Positions 5,792 to 11,072 of a DNA stretch of 11,072 nt are shown in pieces (within the stretch, counting starts at the first letter, position 1; each line of letters begins with the position of its first letter). The stretch is from UMGS1781 sp964389545. Lineage in GTDB: Bacteria > Bacillota > Clostridia > TANB77 > CAG-508. The translations under genes and the position numbers were made by a program. The stretch lies in NCBI GenBank assembly GCA_964389545.1, contig CAYMDN010000041.1, positions 1 through 11,072 on the forward strand. The letters run 5' to 3'. The notes under the pieces were generated by a model that saw only the letters and a program-made list of their open reading frames with translations, made no database searches and was not told the origin of the DNA.

Positions 5792-5906
5792 CTCTAAATA
5801 GTGCTTTCCATTTTTGATATTTTTGTCTAAATTTTATTGTTTGTCTGCTGGTATATTATGATAATTTTGTTTTATTCATTATGTTTACAGCACAACTGTT
5901 TTGGTG

Positions 5907-6197
5907 TCAACCAATAAAATATAGACATAAAAAAGCTATTATTTCGACAATTAATATTGCTGGAAATCCTATTATAAATCTTATCTTTTTATTCTTATGT
6001 CTGATGGTGTACATCGCAGTAATTCCACCAATTCCACCACCTAAAGCAACTAGTATAAATAGTGTTTTTTCTGGAATTCTTCTCTTTGATTTCTTTGCTT
6101 TTAATTTATCTACACCCATAACAATGTATGTTGTAATATTTATTATTAGTAAGTATATTAAAATAATTGAAATATTATTATTTACTATCTCTTTCAT
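5907..6197 (-). CDS. DUF1294 family small membrane protein
   Basis: The 96-aa product matches the DUF1294 pattern: a first membrane segment (about residues 9 to 27), the motif MGVDKLKAKKSKRRIPEKTL (27 to 46), a Gly-rich second segment (ALGGGIGGITAMYTI), the basic RHKNKK (66 to 71) and a third segment (about 74 to 95). The function of this family is unknown, and I do not infer one. The ATG has AAAGAGGATAA upstream and starts 23 nt after the hup terminator. This suggests either a separate promoter or low-level read-through. No strong promoter is visible in that short gap. It is followed by the DnaA-box-like region. Confidence 0.9.
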   Translation of the reverse strand: MKEIVNNNISIILIYLLIINITTYIVMGVDKLKAKKSKRRIPEKTLFILVALGGGIGGITAMYTIRHKNKKIRFIIGFPAILIVEIIAFLCLYFIG

Positions 6198-6220
6198 ATA
6201 ATTATCCTCTTTAATAAATT

Positions 6221-6255
6221 AAAAAAAGTGACCATTACAACTAATGGTCGCTTTT
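6221..6255 (-). terminator. Intrinsic terminator of hup
   Basis: On the minus strand, GCGACCATT (6251..6243), a 6-nt loop and AATGGTCAC (6236..6228) form a 9-bp stem with one G-U pair. It is followed by seven T (6227..6221) and preceded by four A, so it could also work in the other direction. It lies about 35 nt after the hup stop codon. A weaker 5-bp hairpin, GTGGT (6258..6262) with ACCAC (6271..6275), lies between. Confidence 0.85.
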
Positions 6256-6286
6256 ATGTGGTATAAATTAACCACTATTTTTTATC

Positions 6287-6565
6287 TTATTTTTTGTTAA
6301 CTAAGTCTTTTAATGCTTTACCAGCTTTGAATACTGGAGCTTTAGATGCAGGTATTTTGATTTCTTCTTTAGTTTGTGGGTTTCTTCCTTTTCTAGCTGC
6401 TCTTTTTCTTACTTCAAAAGAACCGAATCCAACTAATTGAATTTTTTCTCCTTTTTGTAAAGCTTCTGTTACAACATCTACGAATGCATTAACTGTTGTT
6501 TCAGCTCCTTTTTTTGTTTCTCCTGTTTTTGCAGCTACTGCTGCTATTAATTCAGCTTTGTTCAT
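6287..6565 (-). CDS. hup: HU family DNA-binding protein
   Basis: HU is a small dimeric nucleoid protein that bends and compacts DNA. The 92-aa product has the complete fold: N-terminal MNKAELIAAVAAKTGETKKG, the core KIQLVGFGSFEVRKRAARKG (about residues 41 to 60), the DNA-arm tip GRNPQTKEEI (60 to 69) with the Pro that intercalates into DNA, and the closing APVFKAGKALKDLVN. Length matches B. subtilis HBsu (92 aa). The start has a very strong AGGAGG site. A clear intrinsic terminator follows. A short open frame (6633..6562) overlaps the start codon, see the separate entry. No convincing promoter was found in the 123-nt gap upstream, although a gene of this class is expected to be strongly expressed. 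Confidence 0.97.
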   Translation of the reverse strand: MNKAELIAAVAAKTGETKKGAETTVNAFVDVVTEALQKGEKIQLVGFGSFEVRKRAARKGRNPQTKEEIKIPASKAPVFKAGKALKDLVNKK

Positions 6566-6633
6566 TTAAAACTACCTCCTATAAGTTTTTGTTTTAGTGT
6601 AGAAAAGCATCTACTATATAGATAATTCGCCAT
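6562..6633 (-). CDS. Possible 23-codon leader ORF overlapping hup start
   Basis: An open frame begins at ATG 6633 (MANYLYSRCFSTLKQ and 8 more residues) and its TGA overlaps the hup ATG as ATGA, the layout of translational coupling. AGGT lies 5 nt and GAAGGA about 12 nt before its ATG. It contains the hup Shine-Dalgarno sequence and a small hairpin GTAGA-TCTAC. No homolog is recognised, and 23 open codons occur often by chance, so this is only a possibility. Confidence 0.2.
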   Translation of the reverse strand: MANYLYSRCFSTLKQKLIGGSFK

Positions 6634-6688
6634 ATTTACCTAAAATCCTTCTTTTTTTTTATTAAAAAATTAAAATTTTTCCTTATTT

Positions 6689-8077
6689 TTAAGCGTTTTT
6701 TATATTTAATTCACGTTTCATATATTTTGCCAGTAACGTTATGTAAATAGCTGTAGTTATAGCTTGGCTAGTCAATGTTGCTATAATAGCTCCTTTTATT
6801 CCTAACTGCATTTCTTGCAGTAATATTATGTTCAGTGCAAGTTTGATTATACATCCAATAGCTAAATTTATTATAATTTCTTTAAATTTTCCTAACCCTT
6901 GCATTATTCCCATAATGGTTTGTGTTAATGTGCAAAAAATTATACTCCATGAACTTAGTTTCAACATTTCAACTCCATTTGATGCTTTCGGAAATAGTAT
7001 TTTTAGCATTACTCCTCCACAAATAATGAAAAATAAAGTACTGCATATACCTATAATTAATGATGCTATGATTGAAAATTTTATTTTTCTTTTTGCAATT
7101 TTTAAATTTTTTCTTTCTGCAGCACTTGATATTGCTGGTATTAAAGTAATGGAAAAAGCTATGTTGAAAGATAGTGGCAAATTTATTAGTGCATCAACTT
7201 TGCCTGTCAAAATACCATATTGTAACTTTGCTTCTTCTATTCCTATATAGTTTTTTATGATTCTTACAATTGTAAATGCATCTATGCTTCTATTCATTGA
7301 TGATAATAGTGAGCTTATTGATATTGGCATTGATACACATAGTATGGTTATTATTATCTTTTTTATTCTTTCTTGTTTTTGCTCTGCTGATGTTATTACT
7401 TCTTTCCAAATTTCTTTTTTCCCTATTATGTAGTAAATATATAAATATGCACAGCTAAAAATTGTTGCTATTGTTGTTGCTAGTGATGCTGCTCCAACTA
7501 ATATGATTGTATTATTTTTTGAAACTATTGCAAATATTTCTACTAATACTATTGTAATTACTGTTTTTAGTATTTGCTCCAAAGATTGAGAGTTTGCAGA
7601 TATTGATATTTTTTCTCTTCCATTAAAATATCCTTTAAGTACAGCTTCTATGCTTACAAAAAATATTGATGGTGCAAGAATACTAAGTCCTAGTTCAGCT
7701 TCTGGTAATCCTAAATATTTACATGCAATTGTATTTGCAAATATAAATAATAAGCTACTTCCTATAAATCCAACTATTCCAAATAGTATAAATGATATTT
7801 TAAATGCTCGGTATGCTCCTCTATTATCTCCTTTTGCAACTTTTGCAGATATTATTTTTGATATGGCATTTGGCACTCCTATTGATGTTATTGCGAGTAA
7901 AATTGCATATATTTGAAAAGACGAAGAATAAATTGCATTTCCTTCGTCTCCAAATCCTTCCTTATTTACTAGATACAATTTATATATTAGTCCTGTTACT
8001 TTTATTATACATTGAGATATTATAAGTACAGTTACACTATACAAAAAACCTTGCTTTTTCTTTAACAAAACCGTCAC
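6689..8077 (-). CDS. SpoVB/MurJ-type lipid flippase (polysaccharide biosynthesis family)
   Basis: The 462-aa product is a polytopic membrane protein of the MOP superfamily, SpoVB branch, whose members are thought to move lipid-linked peptidoglycan precursors across the membrane. SpoVB itself is needed for the spore cortex in B. subtilis. The N-terminal KKKQGFLYSVTVLIISQCII, then KVTGLIYKLYLVNKEG, and SIGVPNAISKIISAKVAKGD (about residues 65 to 84) are typical of the family. About 12 to 14 hydrophobic segments follow. At 462 aa it is somewhat shorter than the usual 500 to 540. The frame starts at GTG 8077, but GGAG lies only 4 nt before it. TTG at 8068, about 10 nt after the same GGAG, fits better and would remove three residues. 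It lies between truB and hup. It could be a general YtgP/MurJ-like flippase rather than sporulation-specific. Confidence 0.85.
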   Translation of the reverse strand: MTVLLKKKQGFLYSVTVLIISQCIIKVTGLIYKLYLVNKEGFGDEGNAIYSSSFQIYAILLAITSIGVPNAISKIISAKVAKGDNRGAYRAFKISFILFGIVGFIGSSLLFIFANTIACKYLGLPEAELGLSILAPSIFFVSIEAVLKGYFNGREKISISANSQSLEQILKTVITIVLVEIFAIVSKNNTIILVGAASLATTIATIFSCAYLYIYYIIGKKEIWKEVITSAEQKQERIKKIIITILCVSMPISISSLLSSMNRSIDAFTIVRIIKNYIGIEEAKLQYGILTGKVDALINLPLSFNIAFSITLIPAISSAAERKNLKIAKRKIKFSIIASLIIGICSTLFFIICGGVMLKILFPKASNGVEMLKLSSWSIIFCTLTQTIMGIMQGLGKFKEIIINLAIGCIIKLALNIILLQEMQLGIKGAIIATLTSQAITTAIYITLLAKYMKRELNIKNA

Positions 8078-8132
8078 ACTCCATTGTTACATATATATGT
8101 GCTTTTCGGCTTTTATATGAATTGCATGTTTT

Positions 8133-8990
8133 TTAGTTATTTATAATAACATCTCTTTTTAATAAAGTATTTGTTATAATTCCTATTCCCATAAACTGTT
8201 CATTGTTGTATACCTTATATATTCCATCTGACTCTTTTCTTGTTAATTTTACACCATTTAGAAATAAATTTAATTTGTAGTTATCCAGCTTAATATCGGG
8301 GTAATCTTTAAATATTTCTTCTATGGATATTATATTTTCTAAAATGCTAGCTTTTACTTTTATTGCTTCTATTGTTATTGCTTTGTCTATATTAAATTTA
8401 TCTACTTGGGTTCTTCTTAAGTTGTTCATAAATCCAACTGTATTTAACTTTTTTGCAATGTCTTCACATAGTACTCTAATATATGTTCCTTTTGAGCAAC
8501 TAACTTTAAATGTTATTGTGTCTTTTTCAAATGAAATTTGTTTTATATCATGTATCTCTATTTCTCGTGCTTGTAATTCTATTTCTTTTCCTTGTCTTGC
8601 ATATTCGTATGCTTTTTTTCCGTTTACTTTTATTGAAGAATATATTGGTGGTACTTGTGTTTGTTTCCCTTTAAAAGATTGTAATACCGCTTCAATTTCT
8701 TCTTTTGATAACTTAGGAACTGCCTTTTCTTCTACTGTTTCGCCTTCGTTGTCTCCTGTTGTTGTGCTTTTCCCTAATTTTAGTTCTGCTATATAACTTT
8801 TATCGTGTTCTATTAGATATTTTGATATTTTCGTTGCATCTCCTATCAAAATGGGTAATACTCCTGTTGCATTTGGATCTAGGGTTCCTGTATGTCCAAC
8901 TTTTTTTATGTTTAAACTTTTTCTTATTATATTTACAATATCATGTGAAGTATATCCTTGTGGCTTGTCTACTATTATTACTCCGTTCAT
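8133..8990 (-). CDS. truB: tRNA pseudouridine(55) synthase TruB
   Basis: TruB converts U55 of the tRNA T-loop to pseudouridine. The 285-aa product shows GVIIVDKPQGYTSHD (residues 3 to 17), the catalytic motif GHTGTLDPNATGVLPI with the catalytic Asp at residue 38, KSYIAELKLGKSTTTGD (64 to 80), the region QVPPIYSSIKVNGKKAYEYAR (112 to 132) and SKGTYIRVLCEDI (166 to 178). All key residues are present. The C-terminal part (about 230 to 285) is divergent but PUA-like in position. The ATG has AAAAAGGTGAG upstream. The 149-nt gap to nrnA holds a long imperfect hairpin, so truB may be partly uncoupled from the genes upstream. ribF, often the next gene, is replaced here by the flippase. Confidence 0.97.
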   Translation of the reverse strand: MNGVIIVDKPQGYTSHDIVNIIRKSLNIKKVGHTGTLDPNATGVLPILIGDATKISKYLIEHDKSYIAELKLGKSTTTGDNEGETVEEKAVPKLSKEEIEAVLQSFKGKQTQVPPIYSSIKVNGKKAYEYARQGKEIELQAREIEIHDIKQISFEKDTITFKVSCSKGTYIRVLCEDIAKKLNTVGFMNNLRRTQVDKFNIDKAITIEAIKVKASILENIISIEEIFKDYPDIKLDNYKLNLFLNGVKLTRKESDGIYKVYNNEQFMGIGIITNTLLKRDVIINN

Positions 8991-9024
8991 GTACTCACCT
9001 TTTTATCATATTTTAGGTACAAAA

Positions 9025-9107
9025 TAGCTCCACGTGGATGTTCATTTTTTAATTTCTTGAGCTACTGTATCAAAAATTAAAAAATCGAACATCCAGCAAG
9101 ATGGAGC
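9025..9107 (-). repeat. Long imperfect inverted repeat between nrnA and truB
   Basis: The arms pair as GCTCCA (9027..9032) with TGGAGC (9102..9107), TGGATGTTC (9035..9043) with GAACATCCA (9087..9095), ATTTTTTAATTT (9044..9055) with AAATTAAAAAAT (9074..9085), and TTGA (9057..9060) with TCAA (9070..9073). That is 31 pairs in total, with one asymmetric internal loop, two single-base bulges and a 9-nt loop. GAGCTA (9059..9064), which runs from the end of the left arm into the loop, can also pair with TAGCTC (9025..9030) at the outer edge, giving a possible pseudoknot or alternative fold. No long U-run follows on the minus strand, so it is a poor terminator. It could be an mRNA processing site, an attenuator or a relic of a small mobile repeat. 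Confidence 0.65.
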
Positions 9108-9139
9108 GTCTTTATATTGAATTCTAAGTATTTATAACT

Positions 9140-10087
9140 TTATTTTAAGTGTTTTTTACATTCAGAAATTATTTTTTCTTTTGCCTTATCAAATGGCATA
9201 TTTATTGAACCTCCTGCTGCTTTAATATGTCCACCGCCATTGAATAATAAGCTTATGTCTGCAACATTTGCATATTCATTTGATCTTAGAGAGATTTTGT
9301 AATTATCTTTTTCAACTTCTCTTAAAAATATTGAAATTTCAACTCCTTCAATATCTCTTCCCATTTCTACTATTCCATCATGATCTTCTGAACCTGTTTG
9401 TTGTTCATCTTCTAACGTTATGTATGTAAATGCAATTTTTCCTTCTTCTAACAATTCTATTCTGTTCATTGCTATTTTTTTGAGTTCAAATTTTGCTTTT
9501 GGTATTGTTTGCATTACATTTTTGAATATTTCAGAAACATTTACTCCGCTATTTAGTAGTTCTGCTGTAAATTCAAAAGTTTCTGGTCCAACTCCTTGAT
9601 ATTTAAATCCACCTGTATCTGTTATTATTCCTGTAAGCAAGCATGTTCCTATTTCCTTTGTTATTTTTATATTTAATGCCTCTAATACTGTTATTAATAT
9701 TTGGCAACATGCTGGAGCTGTTGGATCTACAAAATTGTAGTCCCCAAACATTGTATTTACTCCATGATGATCTATTGATATTCTGGAGTTCGCATCTTCA
9801 AAATAATTTGCAAATCCATTTAATCTTTTTATATCTCCACAATCTAAAGCAATAGCTAAATCGTATGTTTTGTTACTTCCTTCTGTTTTTATTTCGTCTA
9901 TTGCAGGTAAAAAGTCAAATGTTTTAGAGTGTTTTGGAATAATAACATCTGCCTGTTTTCCTAATTGTTTTAATCCTAAATATAATGACAAACTGCTTCC
10001 AATTGCATCTCCATCTGGTACATCATGTGTAAGTATCGCAATGTTTTTTGCATTATATATTTCATCTTTTATTTTATCTAAAGTCAT
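9140..10087 (-). CDS. nrnA: NrnA-type DHH family phosphoesterase (nano-RNase / pAp phosphatase)
   Basis: NrnA-type proteins degrade very short RNAs and dephosphorylate 3'-phosphoadenosine 5'-phosphate, using two metal ions. The 315-aa product has the DHH domain motifs THDVPDGDAIGSS (residues 20 to 32, with His21, Asp25 and Asp27), ALDCGD (80 to 85), SIDHHGVN (104 to 111) and TGIITDTGGFKY (152 to 163, with Asp157). The C-terminal DHHA1 domain has the substrate-binding motif NGGGHIKAAGGSI (283 to 295). All metal ligands are present. The ATG has GAGAGG upstream, 38 nt after rbfA. The position between rbfA and truB is the usual one in Firmicutes. Which of the two activities dominates cannot be told from sequence. 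Confidence 0.95.
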   Translation of the reverse strand: MTLDKIKDEIYNAKNIAILTHDVPDGDAIGSSLSLYLGLKQLGKQADVIIPKHSKTFDFLPAIDEIKTEGSNKTYDLAIALDCGDIKRLNGFANYFEDANSRISIDHHGVNTMFGDYNFVDPTAPACCQILITVLEALNIKITKEIGTCLLTGIITDTGGFKYQGVGPETFEFTAELLNSGVNVSEIFKNVMQTIPKAKFELKKIAMNRIELLEEGKIAFTYITLEDEQQTGSEDHDGIVEMGRDIEGVEISIFLREVEKDNYKISLRSNEYANVADISLLFNGGGHIKAAGGSINMPFDKAKEKIISECKKHLK

Positions 10088-10125
10088 TAAAAACCTCTCT
10101 TTTCCGATAAATCTGCTTTTATCTT

Positions 10126-10506
10126 CTATTCTTCTTCTGGTGGTTTTATGTCTTTCATAATTTGTTCAATAATTGTATCAATTTTCTCTCCGTATACTAA
10201 ACTTTCATCTAGTTCGAAAACTAATTCTGGTGTTGTTCTTAAATTCATTTTGGTTGCTATTCTGCTTCTCATAAATCCTGATGCTGCTTTTAAACCTGCT
10301 AGTGTTTGTTTTATATTTCTTGAATTTAATATACTAACACTTACTCTAGCGTATTTTAAATCCGGTGAAGTTTTTACTCTTGTAACACTTATCATTCCTG
10401 TAACGTTAGAGTTTTTTACTTCGTAGTTAATTATATTACTTAGTTCTCTTTTTAATTCCTCATTTACTCTAGCCATTCTATTTGATGTTCCATTATTTCT
10501 TTGCAT
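10126..10506 (-). CDS. rbfA: 30S ribosome-binding factor RbfA
   Basis: RbfA binds the 30S subunit and helps the maturation of 16S rRNA, including its 5' end. The 126-aa product shows RMARVNEELKRELSNII (residues 10 to 26), VTGMISVTRVKTSPDLKYARV (35 to 55) and LKAASGFMRSRIATKMNLRTTPEL (72 to 95), including the AxG kink (Ala75 to Gly77) of its KH-like fold. The closing ESLVYGEKIDTIIEQI is also family-typical. The start at 10506 is preceded by GAAGGG at about 12 nt, somewhat long. The alternative Met11 has no ribosome binding site, so I keep the first. It lies 33 nt after infB, the standard arrangement. Confidence 0.96.
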   Translation of the reverse strand: MQRNNGTSNRMARVNEELKRELSNIINYEVKNSNVTGMISVTRVKTSPDLKYARVSVSILNSRNIKQTLAGLKAASGFMRSRIATKMNLRTTPELVFELDESLVYGEKIDTIIEQIMKDIKPPEEE

Positions 10507-10539
10507 TTACATTTTCATCCCTTCACTTTAAAATATATA

Positions 10540-11072
10540 CTAGTTTTTGACTTCTTCCATAATATATGCTTCAATGATGTCTCCTTCTTTTATGTCATTG
10601 TAGTTTTCTAATTGAACACCACACTCATATCCTTCTGCAACTTCTTTGCTATCGTCTTTCATTCTCTTTAGCGAGATTAGTTTTCCTTCATATATTACCA
10701 CATTATCTCTTAAAAGTCTAACTCCTGCATTTCTTGCGACTTTACCTGATGTTACATAGCATCCTGCAATTGTTCCAACATTTGATATTTTGAATATTTG
10801 TCTTATTTCTGCATTTCCTATAACAACTTCTTTAAATACTGGATCTAACATTCCTTTCATTGCTGCTTCAACGTCTTCTATAGCATTATATATAACTGAA
10901 TAAATTTTAATTTCTACTTCATCTTTTTCTGCCATATCTTTTGCTAATGGTTCTGGTCTTACATTAAATGCAATTATTATAGCTTTTGATACTTTTGCAA
11001 GTGTTACGTCTGTTTGTGTAACTGCTCCAACATTTGCATGGATTACTTTTACCTTTACTTCATCATTAGATA
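10540..11072 (-). CDS. infB: Translation initiation factor IF-2, C-terminal part (runs off the right edge)
   Basis: This is the last 176 codons of IF-2, the GTPase that brings initiator fMet-tRNA to the 30S subunit. The frame is open to the window edge and continues beyond it, so the Met at 10935 is internal. Visible regions are the end of domain III (DEVKVKVIHANVGAVTQTDV, then SKAIIIAFNVRP) and domain IV with AAMKGMLDP, VIGNAEIRQIFKIS, VGTIAGCYVTSGKV and the fMet-binding part with GYECGVQLENYNDIKEGD. It ends at a TAG, 33 nt before rbfA. The G domain lies outside the window. No irregularity is seen. Confidence 0.98.
   Translation of the reverse strand, partial: SNDEVKVKVIHANVGAVTQTDVTLAKVSKAIIIAFNVRPEPLAKDMAEKDEVEIKIYSVIYNAIEDVEAAMKGMLDPVFKEVVIGNAEIRQIFKISNVGTIAGCYVTSGKVARNAGVRLLRDNVVIYEGKLISLKRMKDDSKEVAEGYECGVQLENYNDIKEGDIIEAYIMEEVKN

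Noticed and set aside
5819..5834. TTTGTCTAAA, similar to a Spo0A box, after the DUF1294 gene
   Set aside because: There is one mismatch at the central G of TTTGTCGAAA, it is a single copy, it has no promoter beside it, and it lies in AT-rich DNA where such matches are expected by chance.
5628..5906. Chromosomal replication origin
   Set aside because: DnaA boxes are present, but dnaA, dnaN, rpmH or other usual origin neighbours are absent and no DnaA-trio repeats were seen. It is kept as a DnaA-box cluster only.
6656..6690. A/T-rich inverted stretch after the flippase gene as a terminator
   Set aside because: It consists only of A and T runs with no GC stem, so it cannot be distinguished from base composition.
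8089..8100. Palindrome ACATATATATGT between truB and the flippase gene
   Set aside because: A simple alternating AT tract in a short intergenic gap, with no flanking T-run or known operator pattern.
10507..10518. Three-codon frame ATG AAA ATG TAA directly before the rbfA start
   Set aside because: It is too short to judge, and GAAGGG is almost in contact with its ATG. It is probably just the spacer between the ribosome binding site and rbfA.

Overview
This window comes from an AT-rich, low-GC Gram-positive bacterium of an endospore-forming lineage, most likely an uncultured or gut-type member of Clostridia. The evidence is the complete spoIIIA operon, a SpoVB-type flippase and the start of spoVG, together with strong AAGGAGG-like ribosome binding sites and AT-rich codon choice. 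Every supported gene lies on the minus strand, so transcription runs from the right edge of the window to the left. The plus-strand open frames look like shadows of these genes.

Right part (about 11072 to 8133): the end of the conserved translation cluster, in the order infB (3' end only), rbfA, nrnA (DHH family), truB. This follows the usual Firmicutes order, except that the ribF and rpsO genes often found after truB are absent. A long imperfect hairpin of about 31 bp sits between nrnA and truB.

Middle part (about 8132 to 5241): a SpoVB/MurJ-type lipid flippase, then hup (HU protein) with a clear intrinsic terminator, then a small DUF1294 membrane protein. Next comes a 279-bp intergenic region carrying a DnaA-box-like cluster and a repeated GTTACAT motif. 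It is followed by a small protein resembling the archaeal-type CTP-dependent riboflavin kinase (DUF120). That protein may replace the missing RibF kinase activity.

Left part (about 5182 to 1): spoIIIAA-AB-AC-AD-AE-AF-AG-AH, tightly packed with gaps of 3 to 15 nt. Together they encode the mother-cell half of the feeding-tube channel (the A-Q complex) that connects mother cell and forespore. spoIIIAE is split by one extra base, which is either a real mutation or a sequence error. Right after spoIIIAH, a good match to a sigma-H promoter precedes spoVG, of which only the first 23 codons are inside the window.

I found no mobile element, CRISPR array, tRNA or rRNA. The points most worth following up are the DUF120 riboflavin kinase, the spoIIIAE frameshift, the DnaA-box cluster, the nrnA-truB hairpin and the spoIIIA-spoVG junction. 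None of them amounts to a demonstrated new system.
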